63,887 bases of DNA from a virus. Positions within the stretch are counted from its first letter, which is position 1, and every line of letters starts with the position of its first letter. The notes under the pieces were generated by a model. It did no database searches and was not told where the DNA came from. It saw nothing but the letters and a program-made list of their open reading frames with translations. Location of the stretch: positions 1 to 63,887 of IMG/VR virus record IMGVR_UViG_3300032287_001925; one strand, given 5' to 3'. Positions 44,775 through 53,192 of this stretch are shown piece after piece. Both the position numbers and the translations under genes were made by a program.

Positions 44775-45449
44775 ATGGGAATAGTAAAAGGTTTGTCAGG
44801 GATGACAAAGGCAATGGACAAGGTTACATATACTAGTTCAGAAGACAGCAAGGCAAAGTGGTTAAAGATTGAAGATGGAGAAGCAGTAAAGATTCGCTTT
44901 TTGCAAGAGCTTGATCCAGATTCACCAAACTATAATGAAAAAATGGGTTGCGGATTTTTTGCAATTGAACACACAAACCCTAAAGATTATCGCCGTAAGG
45001 CATTAGATACAATGGAAGACGAAGGCCGTGACTGGGCTCAAGAACAGCATCGCAAAGATCCAAAAGCTGGATGGGGTGCAAGAAAGCGTCTTTATATTAA
45101 CGTATTAGTTGATGATGGAAAGACTGAGCCATATGTTGCCATTCTTTCTCAGGGTGTAAGTGGAAAAACAATTACACCAACACTAATTGAATACGCAAAT
45201 GAAATGGGAAGCATCTCAAATCTAATGTGGAGAGTAAAGCGTAGCGGTCTTAAAACAGATACAAGCTACACAATCATTCCTTTGGCTAAAGATGAAAAGC
45301 CATTTGATTTCACTTCTGTGGAGCTGTTTGATTTAGAGAAGACAGCAGTTCGTAGCGTTCCATACGCAGAGCAAGAAGCTTTTTATAATGGAGAATCATC
45401 TCCAGAAGAAAGAGAATCATCTTCAACCAGTAGCAGCGTCGACTGGTAA
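44775..45449 (+). CDS. Candidate gp32-like single-stranded DNA-binding protein
   Basis: This 224-residue protein has a strong AAGGAG site, implying abundant synthesis. The central part (WLKIEDGEAVKIRFLQELD, HTNPKDYRRKALD, RKRLYINVLVDDGKTEPYVAILSQG) is similar in my memory to phage proteins annotated as gp32-like ssDNA-binding proteins. The C-terminus is acidic and Ser-rich (SSPEERESSSTSSSVDW), as in ssDNA-binding proteins that recruit partners through such tails. It sits between primase and polymerase. A separate SSB is encoded at 50454, so it could have another replication role. Confidence 0.5.
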   Translation: MGIVKGLSGMTKAMDKVTYTSSEDSKAKWLKIEDGEAVKIRFLQELDPDSPNYNEKMGCGFFAIEHTNPKDYRRKALDTMEDEGRDWAQEQHRKDPKAGWGARKRLYINVLVDDGKTEPYVAILSQGVSGKTITPTLIEYANEMGSISNLMWRVKRSGLKTDTSYTIIPLAKDEKPFDFTSVELFDLEKTAVRSVPYAEQEAFYNGESSPEERESSSTSSSVDW

Positions 45450-45474
45450 CAGAGAGTATAGGCGGAGAATTAAG

Positions 45475-48400
45475 TTGAACTTCACACATTTGCATGTGCA
45501 TTCTTTCTATTCATTAATGGATGGGCTTAATTCTCCTGCCGAACTCGTAAAGGCTGCAAAAGAAGCTGGACAAACTTCCTTGGCAATTACTGACCACGGA
45601 ACATTATCTTCACACCGTGACATGCAAATTGCATGTAAGGAGCAAGGCATTAAGCCGATCCTTGGAGTAGAAGCATACATTTCACCAACAGATAGATTTG
45701 ATAGATCCTCAAAGACTGATAAGTCTATTCAGGCTTATAATCATATTATTCTTTTAGCTAAAAATAAAAAAGGTTTAGAAAACATAAACACGCTACAAGA
45801 ACTTGCTTGGACAGAAGGCTTTTATCATAAGCCAAGAATTGACAGAGAGGTTTTAGATGATTATAGCGAAGGTATTATCGTTCTCAGCGGATGTCTTAAT
45901 GGACTCATTAGTAAGGCTATCGATAAAGGTAACATGGAGGAAGCAGAACTTCTTCTCAAAAGCTTTAAACAAACTTTCGGACAAGATTTTTACGTGGAAG
46001 TGCAATCACATAACCCTGTGGAGATCAACTCCGCCCTTTTAGAATTAGCGGACAAACTTAAGATTAAAGCGGTGGCAACAGGAGATGCCCACTTTGCTAA
46101 AGAAGAAGATAGAGTATTGGAAGAAGCAATGCTTATTCTATCAACATCTCCTAAGTCAGATAAAGATGCAGACTTTGAAATGTCTAGACAAATGCCAGAC
46201 ATGATAGATAGATTTAATTACCTGTATCCAGACCGTAGAATATCATTCCAAGACTATAATCTATTTATTCAAAGTAGGTCTGAAATTGAGGCGGACTTTA
46301 ATAAGGCAGGCATTACTCGTACAGATATATATGATAATACAATGGAGATTGCTGATAAGATTGGCGAGTATGACTTCCATGAAGGTCTAGATCTTCTACC
46401 TATCCCAAAGACCAATGCTGACAAGAAGCTGTCTGATATGGCCTTAGAAGGCCTTAAAAGACTATCCCTAGACAAAGATCAGGTCTACTTGGATAGAATT
46501 GCAGAAGAGTTATCTATAATTAAAGATAAGGCATTTGCCTCATATTTCCTAGTTGTAGCAGATATGATTACATGGGCTAAGTCAAATAATATTATGGTTG
46601 GTCCAGGACGTGGTTCCGCAGCTGGCTCATTGGTTTGCTACTCTCTTGGAATTACAGATGTAGATCCAATTAAGTATGACCTACTGTTCTTCCGATTTAT
46701 TAACCCAGAGCGTAATGACTTTCCAGATATTGATACTGACTTTGAAGACCGTCGCCGTAAAGAAGTTAAAGATTATTTAAAGAAGAAGTTTAAGCACGTT
46801 GCTTCTATTTCCACATACACCTACTTTAAAGATAAGGGTGTAATTAGAGATGCTGCCCGTGTGTTTATGGTGCCCCTATCTGATGTTAATCGTGCAATGA
46901 AATCAATTGACACCTTCGAAGACTTTATGGATTCTCCTAATACAAAAGAATTTAGAGCAAAGTATCCAGAGGTAACTTGGCTTGCAGAAAGACTTCGTGG
47001 AAAGATTCGAAGTGTTGGAGTTCATGCCGCTGGTGTTGTGGTTGCAAAAGATGATTTAAGAAAGTATGCACCAATAGAATCCAGAGCAGACGCAAATGAC
47101 GATGTATCTGGAAGAATTCCAGTCGTGGCATACGATATGGATACGGTTGCAGACATAGGTCTTATTAAGCTAGATGCCCTAGGTCTTAAGACTTTATCTG
47201 TGATCTCTGATACTTTAAAATCAATTAAAGATAGATACAGTAAGGATATAAATCTTTACGATATTGCTTTAGATGATGAAAATGTATATAAGATTTTTAA
47301 TGATGGTTACACAAAGGGTATATTCCAAGCGGAAGCAACTCCATACACCAACCTACTCATAAAGATGCGTGTCGATAAGTTTGAAGACTTGGCTGCATCA
47401 AATGCTTTGGTTAGACCAGGAGCTATGAATACAGTTGGAGCTTCTTATATTAAGCGTAAGCATGGTAATGAAGCGGTAAATTATATTCATCCAATCATGA
47501 AGCCGTTTACAGAAAATACATATGGAGTTATTATCTATCAAGAGCAGGTTATGCAAGCATGCGTACACCTAGGAGGAATGACTTGGTCAGAGGCTGACAA
47601 AGTTAGAAAGGTTATTGGTAAAAAGCAAGATGCAAAAGAACTCAGTCCATTCAAAGATAAATTTATTCAAGGCGCTAAAAAGCATATCAGCGCAGAAGAA
47701 GCAGACAACCTCTGGAAAACATTCGAAGCTCACGCTGGATACTCATTCAATCGTAGTCACGCTGTCGCTTATTCTATGCTTTCTTATTATACCGCTTGGC
47801 TTAAGTGCTATTATCCTTTGGAATTTTTATTCTCGATCCTCAAAAACGAAGGAGACAAGGACGCCAGAACAGGTTATTTGATTGAAGCAAAAAGACTTGG
47901 TATTAAAGTAAAGCTCCCACATGTAAATGAATCAGACGTAAACTTTTCATTACAAAAAGATTCAATTAGATTTGGATTAGCAGAGATTAAATTTATTTCA
48001 GACAGTATTGCAAATAAAATTATAGAAAAGAGACCATATGAAAACTACAAAGACTTTGTTGACAAGGCATCCAAGAAAGGTAGCGGCATTAATTCTAGGG
48101 CCATTGCTTCTCTTAACGCTATTGGGGGCGCTGCTTTTGATGATAACCCTAGAAGCGGCAAAGAAGCCGAGTCTTATTACGAATTTTTAGGAATACCTTC
48201 CTTTAACCTTTCTAATTTAGACCCAAAGATTAAAGCGCAAGCTAGACCAATTGATGAATTTGAAGAGCTCGGATCATTTGTTATGTTCGGAATGGCTAAG
48301 GCAATAAAGCGTGGATCTGGCTGGTCAAGAATAGAACTTGTTGACGAAAGCGGATCTGTTGGTTTGTTTGATATAGAACAAACAAAAATAGAAACAAACA

Positions 48401-48744
48401 AAATGTATTTTGTTCTTGTTGGTGACAATAGAATATCTAGATATGTAGAGGTTGATTTAATTAATAAAGACTCTGAAGATGCTTTTGTTAAATACCTGTA
48501 TGCACAGTCTTATCCTATTGACGAAAAACAAAGGTTTGTGATAAGCTATACACCATACAAAACAAAAGCTGGCAAGACTATGGCACACCTGGTTCTGTCA
48601 GATAAAGATAAGAATCTAAATAGAGCAATTGTATTCTCAAGCATGTACCCATTATCGTTGGCAAAAATGCGAGAAGGAATGATATGCGAACCAGTTCTAA
48701 AAACTTTAGAAGATGGAACACTTATGGTTAAGGAAGTAAAATGA
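45475..48744 (+). CDS. dnaE: DNA polymerase III alpha subunit (DnaE type)
   Basis: This 1089-residue replicative polymerase starts at TTG 45475, with GGAG seven bases upstream; the protein then begins NFTHLHVHS as family members do. The PHP domain appears intact (HLHVHS, ITDHGTLS, GVEAY, GDAHFA). The catalytic palm is GPGRGSAAGSLVCY and PDIDTDFEDRRR. A C-terminal OB-like domain is present; the far C-terminal clamp-loader-binding part is short. No separate proofreading exonuclease is seen nearby, so PHP proofreading, established for mycobacterial DnaE1, is plausible. Confidence 0.93.
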   Translation: MNFTHLHVHSFYSLMDGLNSPAELVKAAKEAGQTSLAITDHGTLSSHRDMQIACKEQGIKPILGVEAYISPTDRFDRSSKTDKSIQAYNHIILLAKNKKGLENINTLQELAWTEGFYHKPRIDREVLDDYSEGIIVLSGCLNGLISKAIDKGNMEEAELLLKSFKQTFGQDFYVEVQSHNPVEINSALLELADKLKIKAVATGDAHFAKEEDRVLEEAMLILSTSPKSDKDADFEMSRQMPDMIDRFNYLYPDRRISFQDYNLFIQSRSEIEADFNKAGITRTDIYDNTMEIADKIGEYDFHEGLDLLPIPKTNADKKLSDMALEGLKRLSLDKDQVYLDRIAEELSIIKDKAFASYFLVVADMITWAKSNNIMVGPGRGSAAGSLVCYSLGITDVDPIKYDLLFFRFINPERNDFPDIDTDFEDRRRKEVKDYLKKKFKHVASISTYTYFKDKGVIRDAARVFMVPLSDVNRAMKSIDTFEDFMDSPNTKEFRAKYPEVTWLAERLRGKIRSVGVHAAGVVVAKDDLRKYAPIESRADANDDVSGRIPVVAYDMDTVADIGLIKLDALGLKTLSVISDTLKSIKDRYSKDINLYDIALDDENVYKIFNDGYTKGIFQAEATPYTNLLIKMRVDKFEDLAASNALVRPGAMNTVGASYIKRKHGNEAVNYIHPIMKPFTENTYGVIIYQEQVMQACVHLGGMTWSEADKVRKVIGKKQDAKELSPFKDKFIQGAKKHISAEEADNLWKTFEAHAGYSFNRSHAVAYSMLSYYTAWLKCYYPLEFLFSILKNEGDKDARTGYLIEAKRLGIKVKLPHVNESDVNFSLQKDSIRFGLAEIKFISDSIANKIIEKRPYENYKDFVDKASKKGSGINSRAIASLNAIGGAAFDDNPRSGKEAESYYEFLGIPSFNLSNLDPKIKAQARPIDEFEELGSFVMFGMAKAIKRGSGWSRIELVDESGSVGLFDIEQTKIETNKMYFVLVGDNRISRYVEVDLINKDSEDAFVKYLYAQSYPIDEKQRFVISYTPYKTKAGKTMAHLVLSDKDKNLNRAIVFSSMYPLSLAKMREGMICEPVLKTLEDGTLMVKEVK

Positions 48745-48965
48745 CAGATAACACAGAAGATATTTTTAAGACAATGAACGCATCTAGAGTTCTAGTTGCA
48801 ATTCTAAATAAAATTGGATCAATTGAGATACCAACAGAAGATTTTATTAACTCTAATGGTGAAGACACTCAGCTTTCAGTTTCTTATAATGACCAGTCCC
48901 TATCATTTGAGTTTAAATTAGAGGCAAAGCCTGCAGATTCTGATGAAGAATTGGCTAACAATTAA
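48741..48965 (+). CDS. Hypothetical protein (74 aa)
   Basis: This 74-residue acidic protein (VLVAILNKIGSIEIPTEDFIN, then LSVSYNDQSLSFEFKLEAK) overlaps the polymerase stop by four bases and precedes recA by a few. It is unrecognised, but placement between polymerase and recombinase suggests a replication accessory role. Confidence 0.65.
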   Translation: MTDNTEDIFKTMNASRVLVAILNKIGSIEIPTEDFINSNGEDTQLSVSYNDQSLSFEFKLEAKPADSDEELANN

Positions 48966-48970
48966 TTAGC

Positions 48971-49975
48971 ATGGACATTCAATTAGATGATATTTTAGCA
49001 AAGCTAGATCCTAAAACAAGAGCCAGGGTTCAATCGGCTGTTGATATTCAAATACATAAGCAGCCAACACCAAGCATCGGTTTAAACCTTGCGCTAAATG
49101 GCGGATTTGCTTACGGTAGACAGATACTTGTATGGGGAAATAAGTCTGCTGGAAAATCTTCTTTTTGTTTGCAGATGATAGCACTTGCCCAAAAAGAAGG
49201 AAAGACTTGTGCTTGGATAGATGCTGAGCATTCCTATGATCCTGAGTGGGCAGAAAAGCTTGGGGTTAACTCAAAAGAGCTAATCTATTCACCAGCTAAA
49301 ACCATTAACGATATGGTTGATGTTGCAACAAAGCTTATGGAAGCAGGAGTAGATCTAATAGTAGTTGATTCTATTTCAGCATTGCTTCCAGCAATTTACT
49401 TTGAAAAAGACGGAAACGAAATGAAAGATTTGCAAGACACTAAGCAGATCGGCGCAGAAGCAAAGGATATGACCCACGCAGTCAAAATGTTAAATTATGC
49501 AAACAAAAATACATTACTTGTTCTCATTTCACAACAAAGAAACCAGTTTGGATCTATGCATGCTAGCCACATACCCACGGGCGGAATGGCAGTTAAGTTC
49601 TTCTCCTCTACCGTTGTCAAGCTATGGTCTTCGGAAGCCGAAGCTAACGCTATTAAAGCAGGTATTAAAGTTGGCGACAAGATTATTGAACAAAGAGTTG
49701 GCAGGCCAGTCAATTGGATTATTGATTACAACAAGGTCGGTCCCCCAAATTTATCAGGACAATACGACTTTTACTACCAAGGGGAAGCTCTCGGTATAGA
49801 TTATGTTGGAGAAACGCTAGACGTTGCAGAGATGTGCGGAGCTATTGAAAAGGGCGGAGCTTGGTATACAATTAATAAAGAAAGAATTCAGGGACGTGCA
49901 AAGGCTGTTCAATATCTGCGTGACAACAAAGAAGTACTTGAAGACATAAGGAAAGAAATTGATGCCAAAAATTAA
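48971..49975 (+). CDS. recA: RecA-like recombinase
   Basis: This 334-residue protein catalyses homologous strand exchange. Walker A is GNKSAGKSSF, the second motif is AWIDAEHSYD, Walker B is DLIVVDSISALL, and LVLISQQRNQFGSMHA covers the L1-like region. Length is typical of RecA without the long C-terminal tail. It lies with SSB, a RecB/Cas4-type nuclease and a RuvC-like resolvase, forming a complete recombination set. It probably supports recombination-dependent replication and repair. Confidence 0.9.
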   Translation: MDIQLDDILAKLDPKTRARVQSAVDIQIHKQPTPSIGLNLALNGGFAYGRQILVWGNKSAGKSSFCLQMIALAQKEGKTCAWIDAEHSYDPEWAEKLGVNSKELIYSPAKTINDMVDVATKLMEAGVDLIVVDSISALLPAIYFEKDGNEMKDLQDTKQIGAEAKDMTHAVKMLNYANKNTLLVLISQQRNQFGSMHASHIPTGGMAVKFFSSTVVKLWSSEAEANAIKAGIKVGDKIIEQRVGRPVNWIIDYNKVGPPNLSGQYDFYYQGEALGIDYVGETLDVAEMCGAIEKGGAWYTINKERIQGRAKAVQYLRDNKEVLEDIRKEIDAKN

Positions 49976-50153
49976 TGAGTTTTTTACTTCTAAACCAGAA
50001 GACATTCAGGATGACCGAGTTGAAAGAATAGATCAGGAAAGACCATGCAGTAAATGCAACTTGTCTTCTCCGTTTTATAATTTTAATCAGGTAACTTTAG
50101 AAATGTATTGGAAATGTCCAGATGGGCATGAAACAAAGTACAAGCTAAACTGA
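49962..50153 (+). CDS. Zinc-ribbon protein (63 aa)
   Basis: This 63-residue protein has C-S-K-C at about residue 31 and C-P-D-G-H near the end (MYWKCPDGH), a zinc-ribbon-like arrangement. ATG 49962 is chosen over a TTG three bases earlier. It overlaps recA and the next gene. Function is unknown; its place suggests DNA transactions. Confidence 0.68.
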   Translation: MPKINEFFTSKPEDIQDDRVERIDQERPCSKCNLSSPFYNFNQVTLEMYWKCPDGHETKYKLN

Positions 50154-50461
50154 TGTCAGAAAGAGCAGAAGTAAAAAGAGATGGCGCTAAAGCACAAAAG
50201 AATAGCGGTAGAGGCGCTTATCAAAAAGGTGATGCAAAATGGAAAAGCTTTGTAGTAGATTACAAAGAGTCTAAATCATCATTTAATTTAAATAAAGATG
50301 TATGGTCTAAAATATGTACAGATACTTTTAAGGTAAGCAGGGATATGCATCCAGCACTTAAAATTATTATCGGTGAGGATTCCAAGGTTCGTCTTGGAAT
50401 CATAGAGTGGTCAGTTCTAGAAGAGCTGATTGCATTTTGGGAGGAAAATAAAAATGGCTAA
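50153..50461 (+). CDS. Candidate small PD-(D/E)XK-type nuclease/resolvase
   Basis: This 102-residue protein begins with AEVKRDGAKAQKNSGRG, followed by KGDAKWKSFVVDYKES, which resembles the GD...D-x-K core of Hjc/VRR-type PD-(D/E)XK nucleases. The pattern is from inspection only. It overlaps SSB by eight bases and lies amid recombination genes, which agrees with a junction or end-processing nuclease. Confidence 0.45.
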   Translation: MSERAEVKRDGAKAQKNSGRGAYQKGDAKWKSFVVDYKESKSSFNLNKDVWSKICTDTFKVSRDMHPALKIIIGEDSKVRLGIIEWSVLEELIAFWEENKNG

Positions 50462-50846
50462 TCCAATGATTACAATCGTAGGCAGAGTTGGTAGTGAACC
50501 AGAAACTGTAGGATCAAATGGTCTTCGTTTTAGAGTTGCAACAAATGATCGCGTTAAGAATGACACCACTGGAGAGTGGGAAGATAAGAACACTTCTTGG
50601 TGGACAATCAAAGCCTGGCGCACACTTGCAGAGCAATCAAAAGCTGTAATTAAAAAAGGCATGGAAGTTATTATTGTAGGAAAGATTTACGAAGAAAGCT
50701 GGACAGATAAAGAAGGCGTAAAGAGAACTTCATACGAGATTAATGCTGATTCTATTTCTGTAACAGCGTATACTTTATCTAAAGATAAGGCACCAAATAA
50801 TGATCAGTTCCCATCATATAAAACTTATGCAGAGGTTCCATTTTAA
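50454..50846 (+). CDS. ssb: Single-stranded DNA-binding protein (SSB)
   Basis: This 130-residue OB-fold SSB has ITIVGRVGSEPETVG, LRFRVATNDRV, WWTIKAWRTLAEQ and GMEVIIVGKIYEESWTDKEG, in the normal order. The start ATG 50454 has GGAGG nine bases before it; an earlier in-frame start would only add an unrelated stub. It ends in EVPF, like the acidic-Pro-Phe tip with which bacterial SSB proteins recruit partners, although shorter. It protects ssDNA during replication and recombination. Confidence 0.92.
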   Translation: MANPMITIVGRVGSEPETVGSNGLRFRVATNDRVKNDTTGEWEDKNTSWWTIKAWRTLAEQSKAVIKKGMEVIIVGKIYEESWTDKEGVKRTSYEINADSISVTAYTLSKDKAPNNDQFPSYKTYAEVPF

Positions 50847-51001
50847 TGAAAGAGATAATTCTTACAACAGTAGTAGGAATTGGAGTGGGCGGGATATTTA
50901 GTTTGTTTAAACTTCCTATCCCAGCTCCGCCAGTATTTTCTGGGCTAATGGGCATCTTTGGTCTTTGGCTTGGGTACGGGCTTGTTCAAAGGCTGATATA
51001 A
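50846..51001 (+). CDS. XapX-domain small membrane protein
   Basis: This 51-residue ORF encodes two hydrophobic segments around the signature LPIPAPPVFSGLMGIFGLWLGY, characteristic of XapX-domain proteins. These are small inner-membrane proteins of unknown function in bacteria. It begins on the SSB stop (TAATG) and ends on the next ATG. Finding it in a phage replication operon is unexpected. A holin-like role is conceivable but not supported by a motif. Confidence 0.75.
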   Translation: MKEIILTTVVGIGVGGIFSLFKLPIPAPPVFSGLMGIFGLWLGYGLVQRLI

Positions 51002-51105
51002 TGATAATGTTTACTTTAGGAGCAATGATTGGTTTTGTGGTTGGCTACGGCATGGGACTTTTAATGGATAAATGGGATAAGAAGATTAAAAATGACAGAA
51101 GATAA
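51001..51105 (+). CDS. Small single-TM protein (34 aa)
   Basis: This 34-residue ORF has one hydrophobic stretch (FTLGAMIGFVVGYGMGLLM) followed by a basic tail. It overlaps the XapX gene by one base and the next gene by 14, so translation is plausible. It may partner the XapX protein in the membrane. Function is unknown. Confidence 0.55.
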   Translation: MIMFTLGAMIGFVVGYGMGLLMDKWDKKIKNDRR

Positions 51106-51430
51106 AAACACATTAGAGTTAATAAACTCTATAACTGAGTTCAATGATCTGCATGAGTACATGAATGATGCTCAATTAGATAGGGCATTGGCTGTTATAG
51201 TAAAGCTTTTGTTAAACCCAGATGTGCCTGCTGCTAAAGCGCCGCAACTTATTATTGAGCTTCAGGCCATGTCCACTAAGTTTGCCATGATGGCTTCTTA
51301 CTATTCAACAATAGCAAAAGATAAAGCTGGAACAGCAAACAATAATAAAAAGAATATATATTACTCAGCAAAGGAGTCCATAGACAAACTTGTAGATGCA
51401 CTTAAGTATGTCGTTAGGTATAATTTGTAA
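51092..51430 (+). CDS. Hypothetical helical protein (112 aa)
   Basis: This 112-residue protein is all-helical by composition (LDRALAVIVKLLLNPDVPAAKAPQLIIELQAM). It directly precedes the Cas4/RecB-type nuclease, with overlapping stop and start. It may be a partner of that nuclease. No family motif is recognised. Confidence 0.65.
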   Translation: MTEDKNTLELINSITEFNDLHEYMNDAQLDRALAVIVKLLLNPDVPAAKAPQLIIELQAMSTKFAMMASYYSTIAKDKAGTANNNKKNIYYSAKESIDKLVDALKYVVRYNL

Positions 51431-52221
51431 TGGGAAGAAATATAGTAAAGAACTTAAAGTTTAAAAAGCACACAGGGAAGTTCTTTGACCCCGAAGGCTT
51501 TGCAGAAATGCTTGATGAGTCCTACAGGAATACCAAAAGAGCTGATGGAGAAATGACAAAGAAATCATTTAGCCCAAGCTCGCTTGGATATGGTCATGGA
51601 ACCTGCCCAAGATATTGGTACATGGCGTTTTCAGGAGCAGTATTTATTGATAACAATGATGCTGTTGCAGTTGCAAACATGGCACAAGGAACTCAGGCTC
51701 ACGAAAGGCTTCAGAATCTAATCAAGACAATGCCTCAATGGGTTGCAGAAGAAGAAGAGATCATAAATGAGTACCCTCCAATCCGTGGATTTATAGACCT
51801 TATCATGAAGTATGATGATGAGACTGTAATTGGAGAAATCAAAACTGCAAAGCAAGAAGTTTGGGATGCAAGGCAGGCAGAGATGAGCCCTTCAGCAAAC
51901 CATTTGCTTCAGCTTTTAACATATATGAAGCTTAAGGATGCTAAAGAAGGCTTCTTCCTTTATGAGAATAAAAATACTCAAGAGATTCTTATTATTCCAG
52001 TTGTAATGAACGATAAAAATAAGAAGATTATTGAAGATACATTTATCTGGATGAGAGAAGTTTGGGATAACTTTAAAGATGGGGACCTTCCAATGAAGCC
52101 ATCAGGTGCCACAAAAACAAAGATGCCCTGCACCTACTGCCCAATTAAAAAAGAGTGCTACTCTAAAGAAACACCTACTGGAACAGTTCAGATAGAAAGA
52201 TTCCAGGTACCAGTGCTGTGA
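51430..52221 (+). CDS. Cas4/RecB-type PD-(D/E)XK exonuclease
   Basis: This 263-residue nuclease has the Cas4/AddB-like layout: an early Cys in GTCPRYWY, the motif GTQAHERLQ, GFIDLIMKYDD and VIGEIKTAKQ as the D...E-x-K active site, the QLLTYMKLK helix, and three C-terminal Cys (PCTYCPIKKEC). The four Cys would hold a 4Fe-4S cluster. There are no CRISPR elements in the window, so a recombination role with RecA and SSB is more likely than an adaptation role. Confidence 0.82.
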   Translation: MGRNIVKNLKFKKHTGKFFDPEGFAEMLDESYRNTKRADGEMTKKSFSPSSLGYGHGTCPRYWYMAFSGAVFIDNNDAVAVANMAQGTQAHERLQNLIKTMPQWVAEEEEIINEYPPIRGFIDLIMKYDDETVIGEIKTAKQEVWDARQAEMSPSANHLLQLLTYMKLKDAKEGFFLYENKNTQEILIIPVVMNDKNKKIIEDTFIWMREVWDNFKDGDLPMKPSGATKTKMPCTYCPIKKECYSKETPTGTVQIERFQVPVL

Positions 52222-52517
52222 TTTGTGCTAATTCAGATTGCCTCAACGATAAGAACTTTGAGCCAAAAACTCATAATCAAAAATATTGCTCCGATGAATG
52301 CTGCAGAGTTGCAACTAATAAAAAGATTATGGAAAAGTATTACGAGAAAAAAGCTATACGATCTGGACAAAAAAGACACTGTAAAAAGTGCAACTCTAGT
52401 TTAAGTAGATACAATACCTCAACTATATGTGCTAAGTGTGATAAAAGCATATCAACTTCAGATAAAGAAAAAGTATTAAGGATGCTAAATGACTCTGGCC
52501 AAATTAGCCAAGACTAA
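52218..52517 (+). CDS. Double zinc-finger protein (99 aa)
   Basis: This 99-residue protein starts at GTG 52218 on the nuclease stop. It contains two clusters: CANSDC...YCSDECC near the N-terminus and CKKC...CAKC in the middle. The first resembles the CxxC..KYCSxxC fingers of phage HNH and MazG-like accessory proteins. It probably binds nucleic acid. It is unrecognised beyond that. Confidence 0.65.
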   Translation: MICANSDCLNDKNFEPKTHNQKYCSDECCRVATNKKIMEKYYEKKAIRSGQKRHCKKCNSSLSRYNTSTICAKCDKSISTSDKEKVLRMLNDSGQISQD

Positions 52518-53055
52518 AGCTAATAGGGTGTTGGGCATAGATGCCTCAACATCTTCGGTTGCATTCTGCCTAATGGAAAACAATAAACCAATAAAGTGGG
52601 GCAAAATAAACATACTTGGAAATGATATATATGAAAAAATATACGACGCCAAGGTGAAGACTTCCCTCATGCTTGATGAACTTAAATCAGATTACATAGC
52701 AGTTGAGGGGGCGATACTTGTCAGATCACCAGATGCTGTGATAAAATTGTCCTATGTCTATGGTGTTGTGATTGCTGAGCTTATGTCTACGGGTGCTTCT
52801 GTTATAACTATATCCCCTAGCTCTTGGCAGGCACATATAGGGAACAAGAACCCAACCAAAGACGAGAAGGAAGCGGTAAGATTGTTAAATCCAGGGTACG
52901 CAGACTCATGGTACAAAAACAAATTGCGTAACATGAGAAAGCAACGAACTGCTGATTATTTTAACAAGAAGTATGAATTAAATGTAATTGATTTTGACGT
53001 CGCAGATAGTTTTGGCATTGCGTATTATGCTAATGAAGTGTTGACTAAGAGGTGA
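52489..53055 (+). CDS. ruvC: RuvC-like Holliday junction resolvase
   Basis: This 188-residue protein has the RNase H-fold of RuvC: D18 in VLGIDAST, E73 in YIAVEGA, and acidic residues D170/D173 in DFDVADSFGIAYYA near the end. RuvC cuts Holliday junctions during recombination and packaging. The segment between (SPSSWQAHIGNKNPTKDEK) corresponds to the strand and loop preceding the third acidic site. It follows the recombination set. The gene overlaps its neighbour by 29 bases. Confidence 0.8.
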   Translation: MTLAKLAKTKANRVLGIDASTSSVAFCLMENNKPIKWGKINILGNDIYEKIYDAKVKTSLMLDELKSDYIAVEGAILVRSPDAVIKLSYVYGVVIAELMSTGASVITISPSSWQAHIGNKNPTKDEKEAVRLLNPGYADSWYKNKLRNMRKQRTADYFNKKYELNVIDFDVADSFGIAYYANEVLTKR

Positions 53056-53057
53056 AA

Positions 53058-53192
53058 TTGTACAAGAATAAAGACTGGCTACATAGAAGATATGTTATCC
53101 AAAGAAAAAGTATGGAAGAAATTGCTAGCGAATGTGGCGTAACTGTTATGACCATATATAGAGCACTAAAAGAAAAAGGTTTAATTAAATGA
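53058..53192 (+). CDS. Small HTH protein (44 aa)
   Basis: This 44-residue protein starts at TTG 53058 just after AGAGG. It has a homeodomain-like HTH, SMEEIASECGVTVMTIYRALKEKG, in which the recognition helix follows GV. The short preceding YKNKDWLHRRYV segment is typical of phage HTH proteins associated with HNH nucleases, but no nuclease is attached. It may be a small regulator. Confidence 0.6.
   Translation: MYKNKDWLHRRYVIQRKSMEEIASECGVTVMTIYRALKEKGLIK

Noticed and set aside
51430-52221. Cas4-like gene as a sign of a CRISPR system
   Set aside because: No repeat-spacer array, cas1 or cas2 is present, and the gene sits with recA, ssb and ruvC. A recombination nuclease is the simpler reading.
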